A stretch of DNA of 64,000 bases from Tessaracoccus defluvii (GTDB lineage: Bacteria > Actinomycetota > Actinomycetes > Propionibacteriales > Propionibacteriaceae). The DNA lies in the NCBI RefSeq assembly GCF_014489575.1, contig NZ_CP060789.1, positions 1,240,001-1,304,000 of the forward strand, in the 5' to 3' direction. Positions within the stretch are counted from its first letter, which is position 1. Each line of letters starts with the position of its first letter. Under the pieces are notes generated by a model. The model saw only the letters and a list, made by a program, of their open reading frames with translations, did not search any database and had not been told where the DNA came from. Shown one piece after another: positions 50,439 to 60,955 of the stretch. A program made the position numbers and the translations under genes.

Positions 50439-52623
50439 GCTGCGCGAACACCGGCCGTAGCCGCATCCACCACTCGTCGAGGGGCCGCTGAGCCTCCCAG
50501 TCCATGTCCTCCGTGACCACGCGCCACGGCCCGAACATGCCCTCGGCGCTGCTGGACGCCGCGACGATGTTGGAGGTGCCGGAGGCCAGCTGCCCGTCGA
50601 GGTTGGCGATGGCCAGGTAGGCGAGCCGCGTCGCGTTGATCCGGTCGAACGGTGAGGGCACGCCGCCCTGCTGCATGTGGCCGATGACGGCCTGCCGCAC
50701 CGAGTACAGGCCCCTACCCTCGGCCTCGAACAGCCGGGCGATGACCTCGCCGGTGTAGTGCTCGCTGGCGTCCTCACCCATGACGGTCAGATAGAAGGAA
50801 CGCCCCGACTCGAAGGAGTCGACCAGCGCCGCCACGTCGGCCGTCAGCTGTTCCAGGCTGATCCCCGTCTCCGGCAGGTACGCCTTCTCGGCGCCTCCTG
50901 CGATGGCCCCCATGAGCGGCAGGAAGCCGCAACCGCGCCCCATCGTCTCGACGACGAAGGCACGCTTGCTCGCCGAGGCAGACATGCGCACCATGTCGAT
51001 GGCGTCGACGACGGTGTTCAGCGCCGTGTCGGAGCCGACCGACATGGGCCAGCCGGGCAGGTTGTTGTCGATGCTCGCGGGCAGCACAGCGATCGGGATG
51101 GAGAAGGCCGTGTAACGCTTACGTTCGCGCTCCATGAGGTCAACGGTGGCGTAGGCGTGGAATCCGCCCATCACCAGCAGCGCGTCGATCCGGTGGTCCT
51201 CCAGCGAGCGGGCCATCTGGTAGAGCTCGGCCTCGGTGGGGACGTAGCGGCGGGTACCGAAGTCGGCGCCGCCGGTATTGGCCATGCCCTCGACGTCGGA
51301 CCAGCCGACCTCACGCAGCGCGCCCTCGACCAGGCCGGGCACGCCGCCCTGGACGGCGACCATCTCGAAGCCGCGGTCGAGCCCGGAGCGCACGGCGACG
51401 CGGGCCAACTGGTTCATGCCGGGGGCGAGGGCACCGGCGTGCATGATCGCGACCCGGCGGGCCGGGGCGACGGCGGTCACCGTCGGGGTGGCCTCGCTGA
51501 GGACCCGGTAGATGTCGACCATGGTCGTGAAGCCGACTCCACGCGCCTCGATGGCTGCGTCGAAATCGCCCTCCGCGATGTAGTCGGCGACCCGGTGTGT
51601 GTCCTCGACGGCCTGCAGCAGCGGGACGGACACCACGTGGTCGCGGCGCATCCCGACGAGCATCGGCTCGTCCGTTTCGCCTGCGTCCAGCACCTGATGG
51701 ACGGCCTCGACGCCGCACGCCGTCGCCATCCACCTGTCGTAGGCCGACGGCGTGCCGCCGCGCTGGACGTGGCCGAGGATGGTGATGCGTGCCTCCTCGC
51801 CGGTGCGGTCCAGCAGCACCTGCTGCACCCGCTCGGCGGTGATCGGCTCGCCGTCACGGTCGGCCGCCCCCTCGGCGACCACGATGACCGAGTCGCGTCT
51901 GCCCGCGGCCCTTCCGCGGCCGAGGACGTCGACCATCCTGTCCTCCCAGCCGTCGCGCGGCGGGGACTCGGGCAGGAACGTGTAGTCGGCGCCGCCGGCG
52001 ATGGCCGACATGAGCGCCAGGTAGCCGCAGCGGCGGCCCATGACCTCGACGATGAAGGTCCTGCGGTGTGACTCGGCCGTCGACGAGATCGCATCGATGG
52101 CGTCGGTGATCCTGTGCAGCGCCGAGTCGGTGCCGATCGTCATGTCGGTGCCGACCATGTCGTTGTCGATCGACCCGACCAGGCCCACGATGGCGACCCG
52201 GGGATGCGCCGCGGCCGCCTCAGGTGTCAGCCTGCCGGCCGCGACGAGTTCCTGCACCAGTCCGGGCCAGGCCAGGCAGAGCTCGCGGCTGCCGGACAGC
52301 GAGCCGTCGCCGCCGATCACGATGAGCCGGTCGATGCCCCGTTCGATCAGGTTCTCGACCGCGGTGAGCTGTCCCTCGCGCGTACGGAACTCCGGTGATC
52401 TGGCGGTGCCGATCATGGTTCCGCCCTTGGGGAGGATCCCCGAGACGTCGCTCCAGTTCAGCTGGACGATCTGCTCGCCGCCCTCGATGGCGCCCTGCCA
52501 CCCCTCCTGGACCGCGAACACCTCGACACCCGCGTGGATGCCTGCCCGCACGATGGCACGGACCGCCGCATTCATTCCCTGGGCGTCTCCGCCCGAGGTC
52601 ATGACCCCGATTCGGCGGGTCAC
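50413..52623 (-). CDS. Tandem-domain 6-phosphofructokinase
   Basis: A 736-residue protein made of two PFK domains joined near residue 385, like the eukaryotic arrangement; most bacterial enzymes are about 320 residues. The N-terminal half has an intact active site: GGDGS (104-108) and G150-SIDND, with EVMGRRCGYLAL. Glycine in GGDGS and before SIDND predicts ATP rather than pyrophosphate as donor. In the second half the same motifs are altered (MGGFHAY for GGDGS, ASIDNN for GSIDND), so it is probably regulatory. The GTG start overlaps the DUF3052 stop. Confidence 0.88.
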   Translation of the reverse strand: MTRRIGVMTSGGDAQGMNAAVRAIVRAGIHAGVEVFAVQEGWQGAIEGGEQIVQLNWSDVSGILPKGGTMIGTARSPEFRTREGQLTAVENLIERGIDRLIVIGGDGSLSGSRELCLAWPGLVQELVAAGRLTPEAAAAHPRVAIVGLVGSIDNDMVGTDMTIGTDSALHRITDAIDAISSTAESHRRTFIVEVMGRRCGYLALMSAIAGGADYTFLPESPPRDGWEDRMVDVLGRGRAAGRRDSVIVVAEGAADRDGEPITAERVQQVLLDRTGEEARITILGHVQRGGTPSAYDRWMATACGVEAVHQVLDAGETDEPMLVGMRRDHVVSVPLLQAVEDTHRVADYIAEGDFDAAIEARGVGFTTMVDIYRVLSEATPTVTAVAPARRVAIMHAGALAPGMNQLARVAVRSGLDRGFEMVAVQGGVPGLVEGALREVGWSDVEGMANTGGADFGTRRYVPTEAELYQMARSLEDHRIDALLVMGGFHAYATVDLMERERKRYTAFSIPIAVLPASIDNNLPGWPMSVGSDTALNTVVDAIDMVRMSASASKRAFVVETMGRGCGFLPLMGAIAGGAEKAYLPETGISLEQLTADVAALVDSFESGRSFYLTVMGEDASEHYTGEVIARLFEAEGRGLYSVRQAVIGHMQQGGVPSPFDRINATRLAYLAIANLDGQLASGTSNIVAASSSAEGMFGPWRVVTEDMDWEAQRPLDEWWMRLRPVFAQLSRRPGQE

Positions 52624-53060
52624 TTACGAGCGCCCTTAGGGCGCACGACCTTGGTGGCCTGCCAGTCATGGGCCACGTTCGCGGTTGAGGTGAGTGACAA
52701 GCCGGCGACGGTGACACCCTCGGCCAGCGAGGCGGCGGAGATGAATCCGGGACGGCCGACCTTCGGCGTCAGCAGCCAGACGAAGCCGCCGCTGGCCAGG
52801 TCGGTGGTCGCATCGACGAGCCCGTCGGCGACATCACCGTCCTCGTCGCGCCACCAGAGGATGACCGCGTCGACGGCCTCCAGCGGTTCGTCGACCATCT
52901 CCGCGTCGATCAGGTCCATGATCTGGTCGCGGAGATCAGCGTCGACGTCCTCGTCCCAGCCCAACTCCTGCACGACCATGTCGAGCGTGAGTCCGAGGAG
53001 CTCCGCTCCGTCTGGCGTTTCCTTCGATGTCCCGGGAGCCTTCCCACCTGCGATGTCCAC
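52620..53060 (-). CDS. DUF3052 family protein
   Basis: A 146-residue protein from GTG 53060. It contains LLGLTLDMVVQELGWDEDVD and DAVILWWRDEDGDVADGLVD, which match actinobacterial DUF3052. Members typically lie next to aceE, as here, and the family has no known enzymatic role. Its stop overlaps the PFK start by four bases, so pyruvate dehydrogenase-linked and glycolytic genes are coupled. Confidence 0.88.
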   Translation of the reverse strand: MDIAGGKAPGTSKETPDGAELLGLTLDMVVQELGWDEDVDADLRDQIMDLIDAEMVDEPLEAVDAVILWWRDEDGDVADGLVDATTDLASGGFVWLLTPKVGRPGFISAASLAEGVTVAGLSLTSTANVAHDWQATKVVRPKGARK

Positions 53061-53116
53061 GCCCCAAGCCTGCCAGATCGCGCGGTACTTTTCATCGCAC
53101 CCCCCTGGTAAAGAGA

Positions 53117-53149
53117 CGGCGGGGGCACCCCGTCGGGGTGCCCCCGCCG
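53117..53149 (-). terminator. Strong hairpin after aceE
   Basis: A 15-bp perfect stem (CGGCGGGGGCACCCC with its complement) with a 3-base loop lies 22 bases past the aceE stop and before the DUF3052 start. It likely separates the two transcripts. Confidence 0.8.
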
Positions 53150-53170
53150 ATTCTCGACGGGTGATCGCGG

Positions 53171-55930
53171 TCAGGCGTCGCCTCCCGCGTTGCCGGAGGA
53201 GCCGGCCGTCACGTCGTCCAGCTTCCACTTGGCCGCGGCCTCGGTCGCCCATTCCTGTGGCACCTCGCCGGCCACAGCCAGGCGCTGCAGGACCGCGACG
53301 GCGATGGAGGGGCCGTCGATGTTGAAGTAGCGGCGTGCGGCGGCGCGGGTGTCCGAGAAGCCGAAGCCGTCGGCGCCCAGCGTGGTGTAGTCGCCGGGGA
53401 CCCACTGCCGGATCTGGTCGGGAACGGCCCGCATGTAGTCGGACACGGCGACGACGGGGCCGGGTGCGCCCGCGAGCTTCTGCTCGACCCAGGTGGGTTC
53501 GTGCTGGCCGAACGGGTCGTGGAAGGCCCGCTCGTCGGCCTGGAGGCCCTCGCGGCGCAGCTCGCCCCAGGAGGTGACGCTCCAGACGTCGGCGACGATC
53601 CCGTAGTCCGCCTTCAGCAGTTCCTGCGCCTCGATGGCCCAGGCCATCCCGACGCCGGAGGCGAGGATCTGGGCGCGGCGTGCGTCCTCCCCGACCCCGT
53701 CGAAGCTGCCAGGCTTCACCAGGTACATGCCGCGGAGGATGCCCTCGACCTCGATGCCCTCCGGCTCGGCCGGCTGGACGATCGGCTCGTTGTACACCGT
53801 CAGGTAGTACATGACGTTCTCCGGCTGCTCCCCGTACATACGGCGCAGGCCGTCGCGCATGATGTGGGCGATCTCGTAGCCGTAGGCCGGGTCGTAGCTG
53901 ACGACGGCCGTGTTGGTGGAGGCCAGGATCGGCGAGTGTCCGTCCATGTGCTGCGTCCCCTCACCGGTCAGCGTGGTGCGGCCGGCGGTGGCGCCTATCA
54001 TGAAGCCGCGCGTCAGCTGGTCGGCCGCGGCCCACATCGCGTCGCCGGTGCGCTGGAACCCGAACATCGAGTAGAAGATGTAGATCGGGACCATGGGCTC
54101 GCCGTGCGTCGAGTAGGAGCTGCCCGCGGCGGTGAAGGACGCGACGGAGCCGGCCTCGTTGATGCCGGTGTGCAGGATCTGGCCCGACTTCGACTCGCGG
54201 TAGCTGAGGAACAACTCGTTGTCGACCGGCGTGTAGTTCTGGCCGTGCGGGTTGTAGATCTTGATCGTCGGGAAGAACGCGTCCATGCCGAACGTGCGTG
54301 CTTCGTCGGGGATGATCGGGACCACGCGGGGCGCGAACGCCTTGTCGCGCATCAGGTCCTTCAGGAGCCGGACGAAGGCCATGGTCGTGGCGACCTGCTG
54401 GTTGCCGGAGCCCTTGCGGGATGACTCGTAGGCCTTGTCGCCGGGCAGCGAGATGAACTTGCTGTCGCCGCGACGTTCCGGCAGGTATCCGCCGAGCTCG
54501 CGACGGCGCTGCTGCAGGTACTGGATGCGCGGGTCGTCCTGGCCGGGGCGCACGTACGGCGGCTGGTACGGGTTCTCCTCCAGCTGCGCGTCGGTGATCG
54601 GCACGTCCACGCGGTCGCGGAAGCCCTTGAGGTCGTCGAGGGCCAGCTTCTTCATCTGGTGCGTGGCGTTGCGGCCCGCGAAGTGCTTGCCCAGGAAATA
54701 GCCCTTGATGGTGTGGGCGAGGATGACCGTCGGCGCGCCGGTGAACTCGGTGGCCGCCTTGTAGGCGGAATACACCTTGGCGAAGTCGTGACCGCCGCGG
54801 GTCAGGCGCCAGATCTCGTCGTCGGTCCAGTCCTTGACCATCGCCGAGGTACGCGGGTCACGGTCGAAGAAGTTCTTCCGCACGTAGGCGCCGTCGTTAG
54901 CCTTGAAGGTCTGGAAGTCGCCGTCGGTGGTCGAGTTCATGAGGTTGACCAGCGCGCCGTCGGTGTCGTTGGCCAGCAGCGGATCCCAGCCGCGGCCCCA
55001 GACGAGCTTGATGACGTTCCAGCCCGCGCCGCGGAAGAAGGCCTCAAGTTCCTGGACGATCTTGCCGTTACCGCGGACGGGGCCGTCGAGGCGCTGCAGG
55101 TTGCAGTTGACGACGAACGTCAGGTTGTCGAGCTCCTCGTTGGCGGCCAGCTGCAGCGCGCCACGCGACTCGACCTCGTCCATCTCGCCGTCGCCGAGGA
55201 ACGCCCATACGCGCTGCTGTGAGGTGTCCTTGATGCCGCGGTTGTGCAGGTAGCGGTTGAACTGGGCCTGCCAGATCGCGTTGATCGGCCCGAGGCCCAT
55301 CGACACGGTCGGGAACTCCCAGAAGTTGTCCATCTGCCGCGGGTGCGGGTAGCTGGGCAGGGCGCGGAGTTCGCCGTCGACGTAGTGGGAGTGCTCCTGC
55401 CGGAAGCCGTCGAGGTCGTCCTCGTCCAGTCGTCCCTCGAGGAAGGCGCGGGCGTACATGCCGGGCGAGGCGTGGCCCTGGAAGTAGATCTGGTCACCGC
55501 CGCCCGGGTGGTCCTTGCCGCGGAAGAAGTGGTTGAAGCCGACCTCGTACAGGGTGGCCGACGACGCGTACGACGCGATGTGGCCGCCGACGCCGACGCC
55601 GGGGCGCTGCGCCCGGTGCACCATGATGGCCGCGTTCCAGCGGAGCAGACGGCGGATGCCGCGCTCGAGGGTCTCGTCGCCGGGGAAGGCGGGCTCCTGC
55701 GAAGCGGGGATGGTGTTGACGTAGTCGGTGCCGGTGAGCGACGGCACGCCGATCTGCCGCTCGCGCGCGCGCTCGAGGAGCTTGAGCATCACGTAACGGG
55801 CCCGGTTTCGCCCTCCCGCTTCGATGACGCCGTCGAGCGACTCAAGCCACTCGTCGGTCTCGGCGGGATCGGTATCAGGCAGATTGGTGGGCAGACCATT
55901 GAGGATCGGTCCGGCCTCGTTCTGGCTCAC
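53171..55930 (-). CDS. aceE: Pyruvate dehydrogenase E1 component, homodimeric
   Basis: A 919-residue thiamine diphosphate enzyme that decarboxylates pyruvate and acetylates the E2 lipoyl domain. The ThDP motif starts at [12 protein letters not shown] and ends at [34 protein letters not shown] and the C-terminal [17 protein letters not shown] are AceE signatures. GTG 55930 has AGAGGAA upstream. The frame is intact over 2.7 kb. No E2 or E3 gene is in the window, which is normal for actinobacteria. Confidence 0.96.
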   Translation of the reverse strand: MSQNEAGPILNGLPTNLPDTDPAETDEWLESLDGVIEAGGRNRARYVMLKLLERARERQIGVPSLTGTDYVNTIPASQEPAFPGDETLERGIRRLLRWNAAIMVHRAQRPGVGVGGHIASYASSATLYEVGFNHFFRGKDHPGGGDQIYFQGHASPGMYARAFLEGRLDEDDLDGFRQEHSHYVDGELRALPSYPHPRQMDNFWEFPTVSMGLGPINAIWQAQFNRYLHNRGIKDTSQQRVWAFLGDGEMDEVESRGALQLAANEELDNLTFVVNCNLQRLDGPVRGNGKIVQELEAFFRGAGWNVIKLVWGRGWDPLLANDTDGALVNLMNSTTDGDFQTFKANDGAYVRKNFFDRDPRTSAMVKDWTDDEIWRLTRGGHDFAKVYSAYKAATEFTGAPTVILAHTIKGYFLGKHFAGRNATHQMKKLALDDLKGFRDRVDVPITDAQLEENPYQPPYVRPGQDDPRIQYLQQRRRELGGYLPERRGDSKFISLPGDKAYESSRKGSGNQQVATTMAFVRLLKDLMRDKAFAPRVVPIIPDEARTFGMDAFFPTIKIYNPHGQNYTPVDNELFLSYRESKSGQILHTGINEAGSVASFTAAGSSYSTHGEPMVPIYIFYSMFGFQRTGDAMWAAADQLTRGFMIGATAGRTTLTGEGTQHMDGHSPILASTNTAVVSYDPAYGYEIAHIMRDGLRRMYGEQPENVMYYLTVYNEPIVQPAEPEGIEVEGILRGMYLVKPGSFDGVGEDARRAQILASGVGMAWAIEAQELLKADYGIVADVWSVTSWGELRREGLQADERAFHDPFGQHEPTWVEQKLAGAPGPVVAVSDYMRAVPDQIRQWVPGDYTTLGADGFGFSDTRAAARRYFNIDGPSIAVAVLQRLAVAGEVPQEWATEAAAKWKLDDVTAGSSGNAGGDA

Positions 55931-56051
55931 AAGAATTCCTCTCGACAACGACACACGGACGGCGCTGAGGCCGCGTCCAGTCAGCCTAGCGCGTGTGCGC
56001 GGGGCAGGCATTCTATGCCGGACTGCGACCCTCTCCCCATAGGCTCGCCCC

Positions 56052-56566
56052 ATGAGCATCGTGGTAAGGAGCGCCCGCCCGGACGAGGTCGAGCAGTCCC
56101 GCCGGCTGCGGCTCGAGATGCTGGCCGACTCCCCCGACTCGTTCAACGAGCGCCTCGACGACCTGGAGCGCTGGCCGACAAGCCGCTGGGCCTCCCGGCT
56201 CACCAGCTCGCTGGCGCCCGACTCGACGCTGCTGGTCGCCGAGGTCGGCGGCGTGTGGATCGGCCAGGCGGCCGGTCGGCTGTACGCCCACTACGACCCT
56301 TCCGCGCATATGTGCTGGCGGTCTATGTGGCGCCTGCACACCGGGGCACAGGAATCGCAGCCGCCCTGGTGAGTGGGATCGCGGACTGGGCAACGCGGCA
56401 GGGAACCGACCGGCTGTGGCTCGACGTCCACGAGGATGCCGGACCGGCGCGGGCGCTCTACCGGAGGCTGGGGTTCATCGCGACGGGGGTGACGGTGCCG
56501 TACATGCACGACCGGAGCCGCAGCCAGGTGGAGCTGGCGCTGTCGCTGGCCGGTCATGATCGGTGA
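56052..56566 (+). pseudogene. GNAT family acetyltransferase, frameshifted
   Basis: About 171 codons. The N-terminal part reads [20 protein letters not shown] up to YAHYDPSA. After a shift near 56,305 the acetyl-CoA site appears: VYVAPAHRGTGIAAALVSGI, then ARALYRRLGFIATG. Together they form one ordinary GNAT. It is convergent with the PHP protein gene and overlaps it by 13 bases. Confidence 0.75.
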
Positions 56567-57578
56567 CGGCGGGCATGATCCAGTAGCCGCGGCAGTGGCC
56601 ACGTCGTGATGATCCGCTCCGGCTCGATGTCGGCCTCCACCGCCCGGGCCGCGCCGTAGCTCAGGAAGTCGAGCTGGCCCGGCGCGTGGGCGTCCGAGTC
56701 GATGCTGAACAGGCACCCCGCCTCCTTCGCCAGTTCGATCAGCTCCAGGGGAGGGTCCTGGCGTTCCGGGCGGGAGTTGATCTCGACGGCCACGCCGAAC
56801 ATGGCGCAGGCCGCGAACACGATCTCGGCATCGAAACGGGACTGGGCACGCCAGGTGCCGTCGTCGCGCAGCCGCCGCCCGGTGCAGTGGCCGAGCACCG
56901 TCGTGTGGGGGTTCGAGACTGCGCCGACCATGCGGGCGGTCATCGTGTCGGCGTCGGCATTCAGGTCGGAGTGGACGGACGCGACGACGATGTCGAGCCC
57001 TGCCAGGAGGTCGTCGGAGCGGTCCAGCGACCCGTCGCCGAGGATGTCGACCTCGGAGCCCGGAGCACCCGCACATGGCGCATCTCCTGCACCAGGGCGA
57101 TCTCCTCCCATTGGGCGGTGAGCCGCTCCCGGGTCAGCCCGTTAGCCACGCGCAGCCGGGGCGAGTGGTCGGTGATCGCGAGGTACTCGTGGCCCAACGC
57201 CTCGGCCACCTCCGCCATCTCCCACAGCGGCGAGCCGCCGTCTGACCAGGTGGTGTGGGTGTGCAGATCGCCGCGGAGCAGGGCGCGTAGCCCGTCGCCT
57301 GCCGGGGCGAGCGAGGCGGCCCCCGCGGCTCGCCGATCGGCGAGCGCCTGTGGGACCTCACCGGCGACGGCGGCCGCGGCCAGCGCCGCGGTCTTCGGCC
57401 CGAATCTTGGCAGCGCCCGCCACTGCGCCTCCGTCGTGGGGACGGCGCCCGGCTCGAGCGCGGCGGCGACCTCGGCCGCCTGCCGGAAGGCGCGGACGCG
57501 GTAGGTGTCGGCGCGTTCGCGCTCCAGCCAGAACGCGTACTCGCGCAGGACCGTCTCAGGGGTCGGGAGGGCGGGCAT
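56554..57578 (-). pseudogene. PolX-like helix-hairpin-helix plus PHP protein, frameshifted
   Basis: About 340 codons. The N-terminal part (FGPKTAALAAAAVAGEVP) is a helix-hairpin-helix as in family X polymerases, and the remainder is a PHP domain: RGDLHTHTTWSDGG, ITDHSP, GSEVDILGDGSLD, VASVHSDL, EINSRPERQDPP and SIDSDAHAPGQL. All metal ligands are present across two frames, joined near 57,050. It matches PolX-type PHP proteins without a polymerase core; a repair or phosphatase role is inferred. Confidence 0.75.
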
Positions 57579-57654
57579 GGGGTCACTGTAGGCCTGGGGC
57601 CCGGCCGTGGGCGGCGGGCGGACGGACGTGGTGCGACGCCGATAGGCTGACGCC

Positions 57655-58839
57655 ATGGACCCACGCCCAGGAACCGGCCCTGCCCTGATCTCGTCCGCCC
57701 GCATGCGGGCGGGCGTCGTCAAGCGACTCGCGGCCGCTTCCAGTGAAATGAACACTGCCGCGTTGGCCGCGCTCGCCTCGCGGCATGCCTGGTTCGGTCA
57801 GCTCGACGCGGAGAGCCGGTCCTGGATCGGCGTGCTGGCGCGCTCCGGCATCGACGGATTCGTCACCTGGTTCGCCGGCGACGAGTTCGACCCCGAGTCG
57901 ATCTTCGGTGCCGCCCCGCGGGTGATGGCACGACGGATCTCACTGCAGCAGACCGTCGACCTGGTCCGCACCACCACCGATGTCGTCGAGGAACAGATCG
58001 GGCTGCTGCTCCCCCGCAGCGACCGGCAGCCGCTGCAGCTCGGCATCGTCTTCTACTCCCGCGAGATCGCCTTCGCCGCCGCCGCGATCTACGCCCGCGC
58101 CGCCGAGTCGCGGGGCGCCTGGGACTCCCGCATCGAGGCGACCATCGTGGACGCCGTCGTCCGCGCGGAGGCCGACGACAACGTCCTGTCACGCGCCTCC
58201 ACCCTGGGGTGGAGCGACTCCACCCACGTCGTCGTCGCCGTCGGTGGTGCGCCGGAACAGGCCCAGCTGGAGGGGCTCCGCAGGAGCGCGGTCAAGCTGC
58301 GTCTCGAGGTGCTCGCCGCGACGCAAGGCGACCGGCTCGTCTGCATCTTCGGCGGTCCCGGCGTCGGGGAACCCGTCACCACCTGCGAGCGGATCGCACA
58401 GCTCGCCGAGCATTTCGCGCCAGGGCCGGTCGTCGTCGGGCCGACGGTGGACGGGTTGACGGGGGCCCACAACTCCGCCCGGGCCGCCGCCTCCGGGTAC
58501 CGCGCCGCGAAGGCATGGCCGGAGGGGCCGGCGACGATGCTGTCGCACGATCTGCTGCCGGAGCGGGCCCTGGCCGGCGACGGCCACGCCAGGCGCAGCC
58601 TCGCCACGGAGATCTTCCCTGCGCTGGCCGCCAACAAGGAACTCCTCGACACGTGCGTCGGGTTCCTCGACAACGGCAGTTCGATGGAGGCGACGGCGCG
58701 GGCCCTGTTCGTGCACCCCAACACGGTGCGGTACCGCCTCAAGCGGATTCAGGACGTGACCGGCTACAACCCGTCCGACCCGCGCGAGGCGTACGTGCTG
58801 CGCATGGCGATCACGCTGGGCCGGCTGCACGAGGCATGA
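57655..58839 (+). CDS. fasR: PucR-type regulator of fatty acid synthesis (FasR-like)
   Basis: A 394-residue regulator. A long N-terminal helical/GGDEF-like region precedes a C-terminal PucR helix-turn-helix: FLDNGSSMEATARALFVHPN followed by TVRYRLKRIQDVTGYNPSDP. In streptomycetes a protein of this type directly upstream of fabD-fabH-acpP-fabF activates the cluster, and the arrangement here is the same. Start ATG 57655. The intergenic space of 151 bases to fabD holds a candidate operator. Confidence 0.88.
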   Translation: MDPRPGTGPALISSARMRAGVVKRLAAASSEMNTAALAALASRHAWFGQLDAESRSWIGVLARSGIDGFVTWFAGDEFDPESIFGAAPRVMARRISLQQTVDLVRTTTDVVEEQIGLLLPRSDRQPLQLGIVFYSREIAFAAAAIYARAAESRGAWDSRIEATIVDAVVRAEADDNVLSRASTLGWSDSTHVVVAVGGAPEQAQLEGLRRSAVKLRLEVLAATQGDRLVCIFGGPGVGEPVTTCERIAQLAEHFAPGPVVVGPTVDGLTGAHNSARAAASGYRAAKAWPEGPATMLSHDLLPERALAGDGHARRSLATEIFPALAANKELLDTCVGFLDNGSSMEATARALFVHPNTVRYRLKRIQDVTGYNPSDPREAYVLRMAITLGRLHEA

Positions 58840-58905
58840 CACCTGTGTGATTCACGGCACCCGACAACCCCGGACGGCCTGAGCACCCTTGTGTCCCCGG
58901 TGTCG

Positions 58906-58922
58906 TTGTGGACCTCCCACAA
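58906..58922. promoter_or_regulatory. Inverted repeat upstream of fabD
   Basis: TTGTGG-ACCTC-CCACAA is a perfect 6-bp inverted repeat with a 5-base spacer, 69 bases before the fabD start. It is a candidate operator for the PucR-type regulator encoded just upstream. No binding data are implied. Confidence 0.4.
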
Positions 58923-58990
58923 ACGGCCCCCTGCTTTTTTCGTTGCCTTCGCGCGCCCACGTGGCCGGACCGAGCGGGCACAGTTGGACC

Positions 58991-59929
58991 GTGCTAGCAA
59001 TCGTCGCGCCCGGACAGGGCGCCCAGACCCCCGGCTACCTCGTGCCCTGGCTCGAGGACGCCGTCCTGCGTGACCAGCTGGCGGTCCTGTCGGAGGCCGC
59101 CGGGCTCGACCTTGCCCACTACGGAACCGCGGCCGACGCCGACGAGATCCGCGATACCGCCGTCGCGCAGCCGCTGTTGGTGGCCTCGGCGCTGCTGAGC
59201 GGCCGGGCGCTGCTGGGCGGGCACGTCGCCCCCGAACTCCTGCTGGCCGGCCATTCCGTCGGTGAGCTCGCGGCGCTGGCCCTCGCCGGTGTCTTCTCCG
59301 ACGCCGCCGCCATGCGACTGGTCGCCGTCCGTGGCACCGCGATGGCCGAGGCATCCGCCGTCCGCCCCACCTCCATGACCGCCGTCGTCTCGGGAGACCG
59401 CGACGAGGTGCTCGCCGCCATCGAGGCGGCCGGGCTGACCGCCGCCAACAACAACGGCACGGGCCAGATCGTCGCGGCCGGCACCGTCGAGCAGTTGGAG
59501 GCGCTGGCCGCGAACCCGCCGCGGAGGGCCCGCCTGGTGCCGTTGAGCGTCGCCGGCGCCTTCCACACCGTCCACATGGAGCCAGCCGTCGCGCGGCTCG
59601 CCGCTGTCGCCTCCGAGCTGACGCTCGCCGACCCGGTGTGCGCTGTCCTTACCAACGCGGACGGCTCGGTCGTCGCGGACGGGACGGTCGCCGTCGAACG
59701 GCTCGTCAACCAGGTCGCCAACCCGGTCCGCTGGGATCTGTGCATGGAGACCCTCGCCGCCAGGGGTGTCACCGGCCTGCTCGAACTCGCCCCGGCAGGA
59801 ACGCTGACGAAGATCGCCCAGCGCAACCTGAAGGGCGTGGAACTCTTCAACCTCAACTCCCCCGACCAGCTGGACGAGGCCCGTGCCTTCGTCGCCACGC
59901 ACGTGGCCGCGCAGCCCGAACAGAAGTGA
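58991..59929 (+). CDS. fabD: Malonyl CoA-acyl carrier protein transacylase
   Basis: A 312-residue transacylase that moves malonyl groups from CoA to ACP. The nucleophile serine is S89 in AGHSVGELAAL and the catalytic histidine is in GAFHTVHM. GTG 58991 is the start matching the family N-terminus (LAIVAPGQGAQTPG). It is first gene of the fabD-fabH-acpP-fabF operon. Confidence 0.95.
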   Translation: MLAIVAPGQGAQTPGYLVPWLEDAVLRDQLAVLSEAAGLDLAHYGTAADADEIRDTAVAQPLLVASALLSGRALLGGHVAPELLLAGHSVGELAALALAGVFSDAAAMRLVAVRGTAMAEASAVRPTSMTAVVSGDRDEVLAAIEAAGLTAANNNGTGQIVAAGTVEQLEALAANPPRRARLVPLSVAGAFHTVHMEPAVARLAAVASELTLADPVCAVLTNADGSVVADGTVAVERLVNQVANPVRWDLCMETLAARGVTGLLELAPAGTLTKIAQRNLKGVELFNLNSPDQLDEARAFVATHVAAQPEQK

Positions 59930-60927
59930 GCCCCTCCGTGCCCCTCCAGAGCTCGACCGGCGCCCAGTACGCCCGCCTCCTGTCCGTCGCCGGCGCCCGC
60001 GGCAGCCGCGTGGTGACCAACGAAGAGATGTGCACCATGATCGACTCGACGGACGAGTGGATCACGCAGCGCACCGGCATCAAGGAACGCCGCTGGGTCG
60101 CCGAGGGCGAGGACGCGGAGACGCTCGGTGTCGAGGCGGGGCGCAAGGCGATCGAGCGGGCGGGGCTGCAGCCCTCCGACGTCGACGCCATCCTGGTGTC
60201 GACCGTCTCCCACTTCCAGCAGACCCCGTCGCTGGCCTGCATCCTGGCCGAGAAGCTGGGGCTGACCGCGCCCGCCGCGTTCGACATCTCCGCCGCCTGC
60301 GCCGGATTCTGCTACGGCATCAGCCTGGCCGAGTCGATGGTCCGCTCCGGGGCTGCCACGAACGTTCTCGTGCTCGGTGTCGAGACGCTGTCGCGCTTCA
60401 CCGACCTGACCGACCGCTCCACGGCGTTCCTCTTCTCCGACGGTGCCGGCGCCGTCGTCGTCGGCCCCTCGGACGTCCCGGCCATCGGCCCGACGGTGTG
60501 GGGCTCGAAGCCCGAGGCGTCGCGTGTCATCGAGATCGACGACTGGCGCACCGTCAACCCGTCGGAGAACCCGCCGCACATCCACATGGAGGGGCGCGAG
60601 GTCTTCAAGTGGGCCACCACCGCCATCGTGGAGAAGGCCGTCGAGACGCTGGAGAGGTCCGGGCTGACCGCCGAGGAGCTCGACTGCTTCATCCCCCACC
60701 AGGCCAACAACCGGATCACCGATTCGATGTTGCGCCACCTCAAGCTGCCCGAGGATGTCGTCGTGGGTCGCGACATCATCCAGATGGGCAACTCGTCCGC
60801 GGCGTCGATTCCGCTGGCGATGGAAGAACTGCTCGAGTCCGGGCAGGCACACAGCGGTGACAGTGCACTGATCATCGGGTTCGGCGCGGGCCTCGTGTTC
60901 GCCGGCCAGACCCTGATTCTGCCCTGA
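59926..60927 (+). CDS. fabH: Beta-ketoacyl-ACP synthase III
   Basis: A 333-residue condensing enzyme that starts fatty acid chains from acyl-CoA. The catalytic triad is visible: Cys in DISAACAGFCYG, His in IPHQANNRI and Asn in MGNSSAASIP. GTG 59926 overlaps the fabD stop; GTG 59938 is an alternative. In related actinobacteria FabH accepts branched primers, which shapes membrane lipids. Confidence 0.94.
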   Translation: MSPSVPLQSSTGAQYARLLSVAGARGSRVVTNEEMCTMIDSTDEWITQRTGIKERRWVAEGEDAETLGVEAGRKAIERAGLQPSDVDAILVSTVSHFQQTPSLACILAEKLGLTAPAAFDISAACAGFCYGISLAESMVRSGAATNVLVLGVETLSRFTDLTDRSTAFLFSDGAGAVVVGPSDVPAIGPTVWGSKPEASRVIEIDDWRTVNPSENPPHIHMEGREVFKWATTAIVEKAVETLERSGLTAEELDCFIPHQANNRITDSMLRHLKLPEDVVVGRDIIQMGNSSAASIPLAMEELLESGQAHSGDSALIIGFGAGLVFAGQTLILP

Positions 60928-60955
60928 TCGCATCACCTAGAAAGAAGGAGCCACC

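Noticed and set aside
58925..58945. The TTTTTT run upstream of fabD as an intrinsic terminator of fasR
   Set aside because: The preceding inverted repeat has only six base pairs, too weak for a convincing terminator; an operator is the simpler reading.
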